This document shows, one piece after another, positions 41,281-51,018 of a stretch of 64,000 bases of DNA. The notes under the pieces were generated by a model, which searched no databases, had not been told where the DNA came from, and saw only the letters and a program-made list of their open reading frames with translations. The DNA lies in the NCBI RefSeq assembly GCF_002813375.1, contig NZ_PHUJ01000003.1, forward strand, positions 2,542,001-2,606,000, given 5' to 3'. Every line of letters starts with the position of its first letter. The first letter of the stretch is position 1. Source of the stretch: Pseudonocardia alni. GTDB lineage: Bacteria > Actinomycetota > Actinomycetes > Mycobacteriales > Pseudonocardiaceae. The translations under genes were made by a program, and so were the position numbers.

Positions 41281-44200
41281 TCAGTTGACGACGTCGTCGA
41301 CGGTCATCGACTCCGAGCCCGGGCGGCTGGACAGGTTGATGCCCAGGTTCGCCGCGGCACGCTCGAGGTCCTCGTCGTCGGCGTCCCGCATCTCGATCGC
41401 CGCACCGTCGCTGGAGAGCACCTCGACGTTCAGGCAGAGCGACTGCAGCTCCTTGAGGAGCACCTTGAACGACTCGGGGATCCCCGGCTCCGGGATGTTC
41501 TCGCCCTTGACGATCGCCTCGTAGACCTTCACGCGGCCCACGACGTCGTCGGACTTGATCGTCAGCAGCTCCTGCAGGGTGTAGGCGGCGCCGTACGCCT
41601 GCATCGCCCAGCACTCCATCTCACCGAAGCGCTGGCCACCGAACTGCGCCTTACCGCCCAGCGGCTGCTGGGTGATCATCGAGTAGGGGCCCGTCGACCG
41701 CGCGTGGATCTTGTCGTCCACCAGGTGGGCCAGCTTCAGGATGTACATGTAGCCGACCGCGACCGGGAACGGGTACGGCTCACCGGAGCGGCCGTCGAGC
41801 AGCTGCGCCTTGCCGTCCGGACCGACCATCCGCTCACCGTCCCGGTTGGGACGGGTCGAGCCCAGCAGACCCGTGATCTCGTGCTCGCGCGCACCGTCGA
41901 ACACCGGCGTCGCGGTGTTCGTGTCGGCGGGCACCGAGTAGAGCTCCTCGGGCATCTGCGCCGCCCACTCGGGCGTGCCCTCGATCTCCCAGCCGGACTT
42001 GGCGATCCACCCGAGGTGGGTCTCCAGGATCTGGCCGATGTTCATACGACGCGGCACACCGTGGGTGTTCAGGATGATGTCGACCGGCGTGCCGTCCGGG
42101 AGGAACGGCATGTCCTCCTGCGGGAGGATCTTGCCGATGACGCCCTTGTTGCCGTGCCGGCCGGCGAGCTTGTCGCCGTCGGAGATCTTGCGCTTCTGGG
42201 CCACGTAGACGCGGACCAGCTCGTTGACGCCCGGGGCCAGCTCGTCGTCGTCGTCGCGGGAGAAGACCCGGATGCCGATGACCTTGCCGTTCTCGCCGTG
42301 CGGCACCTTCAGCGAGGTGTCGCGGACCTCGCGCGCCTTCTCACCGAAGATCGCGCGGAGCAGGCGCTCCTCCGGGGTCAGCTCGGTCTCGCCCTTGGGC
42401 GTGACCTTGCCGACCAGGATGTCGCCGGGCTGGACCTCGGCGCCGATCCGGATGATGCCGCGCTCGTCGAGGTCGGCCAGCACGTCCTCGGAGACGTTCG
42501 GGATGTCCCGGGTGATCTCCTCGGCGCCCAGCTTCGTGTCGCGCGCGTCGATCTCGTGCTCCTCGATGTGGATCGAGGTGAGCACGTCGTCCTGCACGAG
42601 GCGCTGCGACAGGATGATCGCGTCCTCGTAGTTGTGGCCCTCCCACGGCATGATCGCCACGAGCAGGTTCTTGCCCAGCGCCATCTCGCCGTTCTCGGTG
42701 CAGGGACCGTCGGCGAGCACCTGGCCCACCTCGACCCGCGCGCCCTCGTCGACGATGGGCTTCTGGTTGTTGCAAGTGCCCTGGTTCGAGCGGCGGAACT
42801 TGTTCAGACGGTAGGTCTGACGCTGCCCCTCGTCGTCCATGACGGTGATGTAGTCGGCGCACAGCTCCTCGACCACACCGGCGGACTCGGCGGTGACGAC
42901 GTCACCGGCGTCGACGGCGGCACGCAGCTCCATGCCGGTACCGACCAGCGGCGACTCCGAGCGCAGCAGCGGCACCGACTGGCGCTGCATGTTCGCGCCC
43001 ATCAGCGCGCGGTTCGCGTCGTCGTGCTCGAGGAACGGGATCATCGCCGTCGCGACCGACACCATCTGGCGCGGCGAGACGTCGATGTACTCGACGCCCG
43101 AGGGCGAGATCAGGTCGACCTCGCCGCCCTTGCGGCGGACCAGGACGCGCTCCTCGGCGAACGAGCCGTCCTCGTTGAGCTGGGCGTTGGCCTGGGCGAC
43201 GACGAAGCGGTCCTCCTCGTCGGCGGTCAGGTAGTCGATCTGCGAGGTGACGACACCGTCGACGACCTTGCGGTACGGCGTCTCGATGAAGCCGAACGGG
43301 TTGACCCTCGCGAACGAGGCCAGCGAGCCGATCAGACCGATGTTCGGACCCTCGGGGGTCTCGATCGGGCACATGCGGCCGTAGTGCGACGGGTGGACGT
43401 CACGGACCTCCATGCCGGCACGCTCACGGGACAGACCGCCCGGACCGAGCGCCGACAGGCGGCGCTTGTGGGTCAGTCCGGCCAGCGGGTTGTGCTGGTC
43501 CATGAACTGCGACAGCTGCGAGGTGCCGAAGAACTCCCGGATCGCGGCCGTGATCGGCCGGGTGTTGATCAGGGTCTGCGGCGTGATGGCCTCGACGTCC
43601 TGGGTGGTCATCCGCTCGCGGACGACCCGCTCGGTGCGGGACAGACCGACCCGGACCTGGTTCTGGATCAGCTCGCCGACGGTGCGCAGGCGCCGGTTGC
43701 CGAAGTGGTCGATGTCGTCGGTCTCGACCGGGATCTCCCGCGCGGAGTCACCGGAACCCACGGCCATCGTGGTCTCGCCGGCGTGCAGCCGGACGAGGTA
43801 CTCGATGGTGGTGGCGACATCCTCCTCGGTCAGCGTGCCGACCGAGTTCTCGATGTCGAGGCCGAGCTTCTTGTTGGCCTTGTAACGACCGACCTTGGCC
43901 ATGTCGTAGCGCTTGTCCTTGAAGAACAGGTTCTCCAGGAGCGCCTGGGCCGACTCGCGCGTCGGCGGCTCGCCGGGGCGCAGCTTGCGGTAGATGTCGA
44001 GCAGCGCCTCGTCCTGGCCCGCGGTGTTGTCCTTCTCGAGCGTCGTCATGATCGTCTCGGAGAACCCGAAACGCTCACCGATCTGCTCGGCGGTCCACCC
44101 CAGGGCCTTCAGCAGCACGGTGACCGGCTGACGGCGCTTGCGGTCGATGCGGACACCGACGGTGTCGCGCTTGTCGACGTCGAACTCCAGCCACGCACCC

Positions 44201-44790
44201 CGGCTCGGGATGATCTTGACCGAGTAGACGTCCTTCTCGGTCGTCTTGTCGATCGCGTGGTCGAAGTAGACACCCGGCGAACGGACGAGCTGCGACACGA
44301 CGACGCGCTCGGTGCCGTTGATGATGAAGGTGCCCTTGTCGGTCATCACGGGGAACTCGCCCATGAAGACCGTCTGGGACTTGATCTCACCGGTGGTGTT
44401 GTTCGTGAACTCCGCCGTCACGAACAGCGGGGCACCGTAGGTCATGTCCTTGTCCCGGCACTCCTCGACGGAGGCCTTGACCTCGTCGAAGCGGGGGTCG
44501 GAGAAGGACAGCGACATCGAGCCCGAGAAGTCCTCGATCGGCGAGATCTCGGTGAGGATCTCCTCCAGACCGCTCACCGGGAGATCGTCACCGGCCTCGA
44601 TCCGGCGCTGGAACCAGGCCTCGCTGCCGACCAGCCACTCGTACGACTGGATCTGCAGGTCGAGAAGGTCGGGGACCTCCAACGGCTGGGCGATCTTCGC
44701 GAAGGTGACCCGGGTGGGTGCGCCGGGGTAGTTCGGGTTCGCCGAAGCGGAGAGGGTCGAGGTGGTCGCGGCGGCGCGGGAGACAGCCAA
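41281..44790 (-). CDS. rpoB: DNA-directed RNA polymerase beta subunit
   Basis: 1169 residues. The start is TTG 44790 with GGAAGGA six bases upstream. Mycobacterial rpoB also uses TTG, as I recall. The rifampicin region reads [20 protein letters not shown] then [13 protein letters not shown]. The resistance hot-spots Gln513, Asp516, His526, Arg529 and Ser531 (E. coli numbering) are wild type, but 518 is His and 522 is Ala. C-terminal clamp motifs ([18 protein letters not shown]) are intact. Transcribed with rpoC. Confidence 0.99.
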   Translation of the reverse strand: MAVSRAAATTSTLSASANPNYPGAPTRVTFAKIAQPLEVPDLLDLQIQSYEWLVGSEAWFQRRIEAGDDLPVSGLEEILTEISPIEDFSGSMSLSFSDPRFDEVKASVEECRDKDMTYGAPLFVTAEFTNNTTGEIKSQTVFMGEFPVMTDKGTFIINGTERVVVSQLVRSPGVYFDHAIDKTTEKDVYSVKIIPSRGAWLEFDVDKRDTVGVRIDRKRRQPVTVLLKALGWTAEQIGERFGFSETIMTTLEKDNTAGQDEALLDIYRKLRPGEPPTRESAQALLENLFFKDKRYDMAKVGRYKANKKLGLDIENSVGTLTEEDVATTIEYLVRLHAGETTMAVGSGDSAREIPVETDDIDHFGNRRLRTVGELIQNQVRVGLSRTERVVRERMTTQDVEAITPQTLINTRPITAAIREFFGTSQLSQFMDQHNPLAGLTHKRRLSALGPGGLSRERAGMEVRDVHPSHYGRMCPIETPEGPNIGLIGSLASFARVNPFGFIETPYRKVVDGVVTSQIDYLTADEEDRFVVAQANAQLNEDGSFAEERVLVRRKGGEVDLISPSGVEYIDVSPRQMVSVATAMIPFLEHDDANRALMGANMQRQSVPLLRSESPLVGTGMELRAAVDAGDVVTAESAGVVEELCADYITVMDDEGQRQTYRLNKFRRSNQGTCNNQKPIVDEGARVEVGQVLADGPCTENGEMALGKNLLVAIMPWEGHNYEDAIILSQRLVQDDVLTSIHIEEHEIDARDTKLGAEEITRDIPNVSEDVLADLDERGIIRIGAEVQPGDILVGKVTPKGETELTPEERLLRAIFGEKAREVRDTSLKVPHGENGKVIGIRVFSRDDDDELAPGVNELVRVYVAQKRKISDGDKLAGRHGNKGVIGKILPQEDMPFLPDGTPVDIILNTHGVPRRMNIGQILETHLGWIAKSGWEIEGTPEWAAQMPEELYSVPADTNTATPVFDGAREHEITGLLGSTRPNRDGERMVGPDGKAQLLDGRSGEPYPFPVAVGYMYILKLAHLVDDKIHARSTGPYSMITQQPLGGKAQFGGQRFGEMECWAMQAYGAAYTLQELLTIKSDDVVGRVKVYEAIVKGENIPEPGIPESFKVLLKELQSLCLNVEVLSSDGAAIEMRDADDEDLERAAANLGINLSSRPGSESMTVDDVVN

Positions 44791-45052
44791 GATGCGTCCT
44801 TCCGAGAACTGCGCTTCTCGTCTGGCGTGCGCCGGTGGCGGGCGCTACCGTCTCCCTCGATCCGATCGGGGTCCCCCCGGATCGAGAAGCCGGTAGCCGG
44901 CCACGTCGCACGCCGTCTGTTGTCGGGCGCTGACGGACGAACGAACCCCCGCACCCATGTCCGCCGAACCCTCTCCGGCGGCCGACGGATCGGTCCGGAA
45001 GTCTTCCCCGGTCATGAGTGCGTGAGCCTGGACGCAGACAGCGCAAAGAATG
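44791..45052 (-). other. rpoB mRNA leader, no gene
   Basis: About 255 bases between the predicted start point and the rpoB start. It has no credible reading frame. Long leaders before rpoB are common in actinobacteria; I see no classical terminator in it. Confidence 0.45.
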
Positions 45053-45081
45053 ACTATAGACGCTGCGAGCGCAGCTGTCGA
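45053..45081 (-). promoter_or_regulatory. Predicted rpoBC promoter
   Basis: -35 TCGACA (45076-45081), 17-base spacer, -10 TATAGT (45053-45058); five of six matches in each box. The spacer holds an inverted repeat GCTGCG / CGCAGC (45062-45075) that could be a protein-binding site. Confidence 0.65.
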
Positions 45082-45232
45082 GACAGGTCGCCGATTCCAG
45101 CATTCAGGCAACCACCGTTGCCCAAGGGTGACCTGCACGCCGCACCGAGTCAAGTCCCACTTCGTCGACGAGCGGTCATCCTGCCGGGACGACCGGTCCG
45201 CCGACGCCCGTCCGGGTCGATCCGCGTGACGG

Positions 45233-45262
45233 TTGACACGGTGTCGTCGGGACGCCAACGAT
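45233..45262 (+). promoter_or_regulatory. Predicted promoter of the cyclase/CoA-ligase pair
   Basis: Consensus -35 TTGACA (45233-45238), 18-base spacer, weak -10 AACGAT (45257-45262). The leader to ATG 45306 would be about 37 bases and contains AAAGGA as ribosome binding site. Confidence 0.4.
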
Positions 45263-45305
45263 CGGTCACAGGTCGGTGACGGCCGGCGGCGACGAAAGGA
45301 CGACG

Positions 45306-46277
45306 ATGTCCGACAGCACTCCTCCCATGCGCGAGCTCCTCGGTGACGACGCCCCCAGCAACTGGGGCAAGTGGGGTCCCGACGACGAGCTCGGCTGCCT
45401 GAACTACCTGGACGCGGGCGAGGTCCTGCGGGGCGTGCAGCACGTCCGTTCCGGCGAGGTGTTCACCCTGCAGATCCACATGGGACGCACCGAGGCGCCG
45501 GGCGACCCGCTGTGGCCGGGCCGCGAGGGCATCAAGCGCCAGAACGTCATGGACGAGGGCACCTGGGACTCGGCCGACGCACCGCAGTTCCCCGGCGGTC
45601 TGCACTACGCCGACGACACCGCCCTCATCTTCCTGCAGGGCTCCACGCAGTACGACGCGCTCGGCCACGTCTGGTACGACGGCAAGCTCTGGAACGGCTA
45701 CGACGCGCGCTCCACCGTCGACGCGATGGACCGGGCCTCGGTGCTGCCGATCGCGGAGAAGGGCGTCGTCGGGCGGGGCGTGCTCATCGACATGGCCCGG
45801 CACCGCGGCAAGGAGTGGCTCGACAAGGGCGAGACCTTCGACCACACCGACCTCGAGGCCGCCGCGCAGGCACAGGGAGTCGACATCGAGCCGCACGACG
45901 TGCTCGTCATCCGCACCGGATGGATGAAGTACTGGTACGAGCTCAACGACCCGGCCACCTTCTACACCGACTTCACCGAGCCCGGGCTCACCTACTCACG
46001 CGAGCTCGTGGAGTGGTTCCAGCGCAAGGAGATCCCGAACCTCGTCACCGACACGATCGCCAACGAGGTGACCAGCGAGCCGCACACCGGCGTCGCGCTC
46101 CCGCTGCACTGCGCGCTGATGCGCAACCTCGGCGTCGCCCTCACCGAGATCGCCTGGCTCGACGACCTCGCCGACGCCTGCGCCGCCGACGGACGGTGGA
46201 GCTTCCTCTACGCCGCGGCACCGCTGAAGGTCGTCAACGGCACGGGGGCACCGGTGAACCCGATCGTGATCCGCTGA
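45306..46277 (+). CDS. Cyclase-family protein (PF04199, kynurenine-formamidase-like fold)
   Basis: 323 residues; metal-dependent amide or ester hydrolases and polyketide cyclases belong here. The N-terminus NWGKWGPDDELGCLNYLD and the motif GSTQYDALGHVWYDG are typical of the actinobacterial and proteobacterial subgroup, in which Gln replaces the first His of the HxGTHxDxPxH metal motif. Asp and His ligands remain. ATG 45306 with AAAGGA upstream is preferred to an upstream in-frame GTG at 45276. Its stop overlaps the CoA-ligase ATG by one base (TGATG), so the two are co-translated. The substrate is unknown. Confidence 0.8.
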   Translation: MSDSTPPMRELLGDDAPSNWGKWGPDDELGCLNYLDAGEVLRGVQHVRSGEVFTLQIHMGRTEAPGDPLWPGREGIKRQNVMDEGTWDSADAPQFPGGLHYADDTALIFLQGSTQYDALGHVWYDGKLWNGYDARSTVDAMDRASVLPIAEKGVVGRGVLIDMARHRGKEWLDKGETFDHTDLEAAAQAQGVDIEPHDVLVIRTGWMKYWYELNDPATFYTDFTEPGLTYSRELVEWFQRKEIPNLVTDTIANEVTSEPHTGVALPLHCALMRNLGVALTEIAWLDDLADACAADGRWSFLYAAAPLKVVNGTGAPVNPIVIR

Positions 46278-47959
46278 TGTCCTCCGCCGACCGCCCCTGG
46301 CTGGCCCGCTACGCCGAGGGCCAGCCGCACGACATCACCCCGGACTTCCCGGACGCGTTGTCGATGTTCCGCGCCGCGGTGGCGCGGAACCCCGACGGCG
46401 ACGCGATCCGCTACTTCGACGGCGCGCTCACCTACCGCGAGCTCGACGGGCTCACCGACGCCTTCGCCGCCGGGCTGCTCGCCGGCGGGTTCACCGCGGG
46501 CGAGCGGGTCGCGATGTACCTGCAGAACGTGCCGCAGTTCGTCCTCGGCCTGGTCGGCACCTGGAAGGCCGGCGGCGTCGCGGTGTCGATCAACCCGATG
46601 AACCGGGAGCGGGAGCTGGAGCTGCTGCTGCGCGACTCCGGGTCGTCGGTGCTGCTGTGCCTGGAGTCGCTCTACGACGGCGTCGCGCGGACCGTGCTGG
46701 CCGGGCAGCCGGGCGTGCGCACCGTGCTCACCACCTCCGAGCGCGAGTTCCAGACCCGCGACGACCGGCGTGCGCTCCCCGACACCGCGCGGCCGGACCT
46801 GTCCGGCGACGACGTCACCGACCTCGGCGCGTTCCTGGAGACGCACCGGGGCGGCACTCCCCCGCCGGTGTCGTTCACCGCCGGCGACACCGCGTTCCTC
46901 ACCTACACCTCGGGGACCACCGGGCCGCCCAAGGGCGCGATGAACACCCACGGCAACGTCGTCTTCACCAGCCAGGCCTACGCCACGTGGTGCGGCCTCG
47001 GCGACGACGAGGTCGTCCTCGGCATCGCCCCGCTGTTCCACATCACCGGTCTGATCGCGCACGTGACCCTCGCCCAGTACCTGGCCGCGCCGCTGGTGCT
47101 GTTCCACCGGTTCGAGCCGTCGCTGGGCGTCGACGTCATCCGGGAGCACCGGCCGACCCTGACCGTCGGGGCGATCACCGTGTTCATCGCGCTGATGAAC
47201 GCCCCGAACGCCGACCGGGAGGCGCTCGCGTCGCTGCGCACGATCTGCTCGGGCGGGGCGCCGATCCCGCCGTCGACGGTCACCGCGTTCCACGAGGCGT
47301 TCGGGCTGTGGATCCACAACATCTACGGGCTGACCGAGACCACCTCGCCGTCGCACGCGACGCCGATCGGCACCCAGGGGCCGGTGGACTCCGCGTCCGG
47401 GGCGCTGTCGGTGGGCGTTCCGATCTACGGCACCGTCGTGCGCATCCTCGACGACGACGGCGCGGAGCTCCCGCCCGGCGAGATCGGGGAGATCTGCACG
47501 TCCGGGCCACAGGTCGTCGCGGGCTACTGGGGCAAGCCCGAGGAGACGGCCCACGCGTTCCCCACCGGGGAGCTCGCGCAGCCCGAACTCAGAACGGGGG
47601 ACGTCGGCTACATGGACGCCGACGGCTGGTTCTACATCGTCGACCGCAAGAAGGACCAGATCAACGCGGGCGGCTACAAGGTGTGGCCGCGCGAGGTGGA
47701 GGACGTCCTCTACGAGCACCCCGCGGTGCGGGAGGCCGCGGTGGTCGGCGTCGCCGACGAGTACCGGGGCGAGACGGTCAAGGCGTTCGTGTCACTGCGG
47801 GCCGGTGCCTCGGCCACCCCGGAGGAGCTGATCGCGTTCACCCGGGAACGGATGGCGGCCTACAAGTACCCGCGGCAGGTGGAGCTGCTCGACGAGGTGC
47901 CCAAGACCGTCACGGGCAAGGTGCTGCGCCGCGAGCTGCGGGCCCGCGAGCAGACCTGA
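46277..47959 (+). CDS. AMP-dependent acyl-CoA synthetase/ligase
   Basis: Activates a carboxylic acid to its CoA thioester through an acyl-adenylate. 560 residues in the ANL fold: P-loop TYTSGTTGPPKGAM, A5 IYGLTETTSPSH, A7 RTGDVGYMDADGWFYIVDRKKD, A8 INAGGYKVWPREVED and catalytic Lys in KTVTGKVLRREL. Most like medium/long-chain fatty acid or aromatic acid ligases; the acid cannot be named from sequence. Second gene of a two-gene operon with the cyclase-family protein. A strong hairpin follows 10 bases after the stop. Confidence 0.9.
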   Translation: MSSADRPWLARYAEGQPHDITPDFPDALSMFRAAVARNPDGDAIRYFDGALTYRELDGLTDAFAAGLLAGGFTAGERVAMYLQNVPQFVLGLVGTWKAGGVAVSINPMNRERELELLLRDSGSSVLLCLESLYDGVARTVLAGQPGVRTVLTTSEREFQTRDDRRALPDTARPDLSGDDVTDLGAFLETHRGGTPPPVSFTAGDTAFLTYTSGTTGPPKGAMNTHGNVVFTSQAYATWCGLGDDEVVLGIAPLFHITGLIAHVTLAQYLAAPLVLFHRFEPSLGVDVIREHRPTLTVGAITVFIALMNAPNADREALASLRTICSGGAPIPPSTVTAFHEAFGLWIHNIYGLTETTSPSHATPIGTQGPVDSASGALSVGVPIYGTVVRILDDDGAELPPGEIGEICTSGPQVVAGYWGKPEETAHAFPTGELAQPELRTGDVGYMDADGWFYIVDRKKDQINAGGYKVWPREVEDVLYEHPAVREAAVVGVADEYRGETVKAFVSLRAGASATPEELIAFTRERMAAYKYPRQVELLDEVPKTVTGKVLRRELRAREQT

Positions 47960-47969
47960 CCCGGAGACG

Positions 47970-48008
47970 ACGACGGGGCGCCGACCCGGTGGGTCGGCGC
48001 CCCGTCGT
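47970..48008. terminator. Bidirectional terminator between the CoA-ligase gene and rplL
   Basis: 18-bp perfect inverted repeat with a 3-base loop (core GACGGGGCGCCGACCC). It lies in the 65-base gap between convergent genes: 10 bases after the ligase stop and 16 bases beyond the rplL stop. Confidence 0.8.
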
Positions 48009-48024
48009 GCGAGCGGTGCTCAGG

Positions 48025-48414
48025 TCACTTGAGCGAGACCTTGGCGCCGGCCTCCTCGAGCTTCGTCTTGGCGGCCTCGGCGGCCTCCTTGGCGACACCC
48101 TCGAGCAGCGACTTCGGCGCGGACTCGACGAGGTCCTTCGCCTCCTTCAGGCCCAGGCCCGAGACGACCTCGCGGACGACCTTGATGACCTGGATCTTCT
48201 TGTCACCGGCGGCCTCGAGGACGACGTCGAACTCGTCCTTCTCCTCCTCGGCGGGGGCGGCACCGGCGGCGGGGGCACCCGCGGCGGCGACGGCGACCGG
48301 GGCGGCCGCGGTGACCTCGAAGGTCTCCTCGAACTTCTTCACGAAGTCCGAGAGCTCGAGCAGGGTGAGCTCCTTGAAGGCGTCGAGCAGCTCGTCGGTG
48401 GACAGCTTCGCCAT
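48025..48414 (-). CDS. rplL: 50S ribosomal protein L7/L12
   Basis: Stalk protein that recruits translational GTPases. 129 residues: N-terminal dimer domain ([20 protein letters not shown]), an Ala-rich hinge, and the C-terminal domain [20 protein letters not shown] then [18 protein letters not shown]. 42 bases after rplJ. Confidence 0.99.
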   Translation of the reverse strand: MAKLSTDELLDAFKELTLLELSDFVKKFEETFEVTAAAPVAVAAAGAPAAGAAPAEEEKDEFDVVLEAAGDKKIQVIKVVREVVSGLGLKEAKDLVESAPKSLLEGVAKEAAEAAKTKLEEAGAKVSLK

Positions 48415-48456
48415 GGTGGCGGTCCTTTCTCTACGAAAGACAGATGGGGGTGGTGA

Positions 48457-49023
48457 TCAGCTCTCGGCGGAGTCGCCGTCGGCATCGGCCGGAGCGGCGG
48501 ACTCGCCGGACTCGGCCTTCTTGTCGGCCAGTGCCTGCGCGAGGCGGGCGACCTGCGAGGCCGGGGCGTTGAACAGCCCCGCGGCCTTGGACAGGTTGGC
48601 CTTCATCGCGCCGGCCAGCTTGGCCAGCAGGACCTCACGGGTCTCGAGGTCCGCCAGCTGCTCGATCTCGGCGGTGGACAGGGCGCGCCCGTCCATGTAC
48701 CCGCCCTTGATCGTCAGACCGGGGTTGTCCTTCGCGAACTGCTTGATCGCCTTCGCGGCCTCGACGGGCTCACCCTTGATGAAGGTGATGGCCGTCGGGC
48801 CGGCGAGCAGGTCGTCCAGGCCCTGGACCCCGGCCTCCGCCGCCGCGCGCTTGACCAGGGTGTTCTTCGCGACGCGGAAGTTCGCGTCCGAACCCAGGTC
48901 CCGGCGCAGCTGGGTCAGCTTGGCGACGCTGAGCCCGCGGTACTCGGTCACGACCGAGGCGTCCGACTCGCGGAAGCGGTTGGTGATCTCCTCGACCGCT
49001 GCGACCTTGTCAGGTGCTGCCAT
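48457..49023 (-). CDS. rplJ: 50S ribosomal protein L10
   Basis: Anchors the L7/L12 stalk. 188 residues from ATG 49023 ([20 protein letters not shown]); [18 protein letters not shown] and [13 protein letters not shown] are typical, with an acidic C-terminus. rplK and rplA are not adjacent: the upstream neighbour is the mce operon. Confidence 0.98.
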   Translation of the reverse strand: MAAPDKVAAVEEITNRFRESDASVVTEYRGLSVAKLTQLRRDLGSDANFRVAKNTLVKRAAAEAGVQGLDDLLAGPTAITFIKGEPVEAAKAIKQFAKDNPGLTIKGGYMDGRALSTAEIEQLADLETREVLLAKLAGAMKANLSKAAGLFNAPASQVARLAQALADKKAESGESAAPADADGDSAES

Positions 49024-49287
49024 CGCTGCCCTCCTCTCGGGGGTCGGTCTCGTGCACGTGGGACGTGCTTGGGGGTGCCACCGACGCAGTTCCCACTCCG
49101 ACCCCGGAGACGACGAACGCCCCGTGCGCAGCAGCACGGGGCGTCGGAAGTTCGTGGGGCACTCGCGCGCCCGGTGTCGCCTCGTCCTCCTGCGCGGGCC
49201 GTCCGGACGTTCCCGGAACCTTCGTACGCCCTTCGGGAAGGACGCGGACCTGCGGTCTTCGGTGGATCGGGACCAACTGTAGCTCCT
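49024..49287 (-). promoter_or_regulatory. rplJ leader and presumed promoter region
   Basis: 264 bases with no credible gene between the mce-operon terminator and rplJ. It holds an 11-bp perfect hairpin ACGCCCCGTGC / GCACGGGGCGT (49117-49144, 6-base loop) about 95 bases before the start. L10 represses its own mRNA through a structured leader in other bacteria, so the hairpin may belong to such an element. A TACAGT at 49277-49282 (minus strand) is a possible -10 without a good -35. Confidence 0.4.
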
Positions 49288-49320
49288 CGCCGTACCCCCG
49301 GTTCACCCGGGGGTACGGCG
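49288..49320 (-). terminator. Terminator of the mce operon
   Basis: 14-bp perfect stem (core CGTACCCCCGG / CCGGGGGTACG) with a 5-base loop, 13 bases after the stop of the last mce-operon gene. No T-run. Confidence 0.65.
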
Positions 49321-49332
49321 GGGCGGGCCTGC

Positions 49333-50124
49333 TCAGGCCGGCGTCATCGCGGAGATCTTCCAGCGGCCGTCGACGAACTGGGCGTCGACCCGCAGCCGGG
49401 CCGCCGCGGAGCCCTCCTGCGGGGCGCCGCCGTCGGCCTGACGGCGGATGACCTGGTTGACGAAGGCGTAGACGGTCGCGCGGTCGCCGTCGATGCTCGC
49501 CACGGCGAGCTTCGGGATCGTCGCGGTGACCACGGCCTTCTGTTGCGGTGCGAGGTCCTTCACGCTGCCGAAGATCTTGTCGAATTCCGGCTGGAAGCCC
49601 GGGGTGATGACGCCGCGGGCGTCGTCCTCGGCCTGCTGGAGGCGGGCGTAGTCGAAGGAGTAGACCTTCGTGATCGCCTCACCGACCTGCTCGCCGACCT
49701 GCGCGGTGGTGCCGACGTCGGTGAGCGCGGTGTTGGACGCCGACCCGGTGAAGGTCGTGCGGTACCACTCGGCGCCGAAGAACGCGGCGGCCGCGACGAG
49801 CAGCACCGTGACGGCGAGCAGCAGGCCGGTCGCGCGCCGGGTCGTCGGGGGGGACAGCAACGACCGGCGACGCGGCGTGCCGTCGGCGCCGGCCGGGGTG
49901 CCGTCGGCGTCGTCGTCGTCGGCCGTGCCGGGGGCGTCGGTGCGCCCGGCGTCGCCGGAGCGGACCGGTGCGACGGACGGGACCGCGTCACCGGAGCGCT
50001 CGTCGAGGGCGACACCGCCGGTGCCGGTCTCCTCCTCGTCGGGCTCGTCGGCGCGGGTGCGCGGGCGGCCCGCGACCTGGGGCCTGCGAATGCCGCCCGC
50101 AGGGCGGCGGCGGGGGGTGGACAT
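49333..50124 (-). CDS. Mce-associated membrane protein (distal)
   Basis: 263 residues from ATG 50124 with AGGAGG 8 bases upstream. A long charged, Pro/Asp-rich cytosolic N-terminus (about 1-105) precedes one membrane helix (ATGLLLAVTVLLVAAAAFFGA). The NTF2-like periplasmic domain (YRTTFTGSASNTALTDVGTT ... RWKISAMTP) is typical of Mas proteins, which stabilise Mce complexes in mycobacteria. Last gene of the mce operon. Confidence 0.82.
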   Translation of the reverse strand: MSTPRRRPAGGIRRPQVAGRPRTRADEPDEEETGTGGVALDERSGDAVPSVAPVRSGDAGRTDAPGTADDDDADGTPAGADGTPRRRSLLSPPTTRRATGLLLAVTVLLVAAAAFFGAEWYRTTFTGSASNTALTDVGTTAQVGEQVGEAITKVYSFDYARLQQAEDDARGVITPGFQPEFDKIFGSVKDLAPQQKAVVTATIPKLAVASIDGDRATVYAFVNQVIRRQADGGAPQEGSAAARLRVDAQFVDGRWKISAMTPA

Positions 50125-50204
50125 GCGGTGACCTCCTGGGGTGGTCGACCTGGGAGCGGGGCGGTGCGGGGCACCGCCGGGGGGCCGGGGGTCGGGCCGG
50201 AGGG

Positions 50205-50828
50205 TCAGCCCGTACCCGGGGTGACCAGCGGCTCCAGTGCGTCGACCTTCCAGCCGTCGTCGGTGCGGACCATGCCGAGCTCGATGCGCTGGCGGGTCAC
50301 GGCGGGCTGACCGCCCTCGGGCGTGACGGTCACGTCGACGCCGGCGAGCACCCGGGCGGTCCCGGCGCGCGGGTCGACCTCGGTCACCGCGGCGTCGGTG
50401 ACGGTCGCGGCGGTGGTGCGCTTCTGGTCGGTCACCAGCTTGGCGTAGGCGTCGCGGTTGGACACGAACTCGTCGCGGACCGACCCGGCCGAGGACTGGA
50501 TCCACAGGTCCAGGCCCTTCTGGGCGTCGGAGTGGTCCAGGGTGTTCAGGTTGATCACGGCCTGGCGGGCGTCACGGAGCGCCTCGTCGCGGGCCTGGGC
50601 GACCTGGGTGGCGTCGCTGTTCAGCGCGAACAGCCACAGGCCGCCCAGCACGAGCGCGAGCACCGCCGCGACGACGGCGGCCACGGGCAGGGCCCTGGCG
50701 AGCGGTCCGGGCGGGGTCTGGCCGCCGTCCGGACCGGTGGCAGGCTCCACGGGCGCGGAACCGTCGGGGGTGTCGGCCGTCGGGTCGGCCTTCGTGTCGG
50801 CGTCGGAGCCGGCAACGTCGGTGTTCAT
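50205..50828 (-). CDS. Mce-associated membrane protein (proximal)
   Basis: 207 residues with the same architecture as the next gene: an acidic N-terminus, a helix (ALPVAAVVAAVLALVLGGLWL) near residue 50 and a periplasmic domain ending DDGWKVDALEPLVTPG. It follows mceF by 190 bases, the widest gap in the operon, so expression may be partly uncoupled. Confidence 0.82.
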   Translation of the reverse strand: MNTDVAGSDADTKADPTADTPDGSAPVEPATGPDGGQTPPGPLARALPVAAVVAAVLALVLGGLWLFALNSDATQVAQARDEALRDARQAVINLNTLDHSDAQKGLDLWIQSSAGSVRDEFVSNRDAYAKLVTDQKRTTAATVTDAAVTEVDPRAGTARVLAGVDVTVTPEGGQPAVTRQRIELGMVRTDDGWKVDALEPLVTPGTG

Positions 50829-51018
50829 CGGGGAGCGTTCCTCCTCCCGGCTGCGGGGGCACAGCCGCTCGGCGACCGCACCGGGCGGCCGTGGGCCGGC
50901 CGTGGGGGTCCGCGCCGTCCGGCGGACGGCGGTCCCCCGCGGTCGTCGTGCCGGCCGGGCCCGGGTGTGACCCGGCCGTCGTGCCGGTCACGCCCCGGAC
51001 GGGGCGCGACCGTCGTGC

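Noticed and set aside
45276-45305. GTG 45276 as start of the cyclase-family protein
   Set aside because: ATG 45306 has an AAAGGA ribosome binding site and matches the usual N-terminus; the extra ten residues do not resemble the family.
50829-51018. GC-rich inverted repeats between mceF and the first Mce-associated gene as a terminator
   Set aside because: Only 6-bp stems could be found; too weak to claim an operon end when the Mas genes clearly belong functionally to the mce locus.
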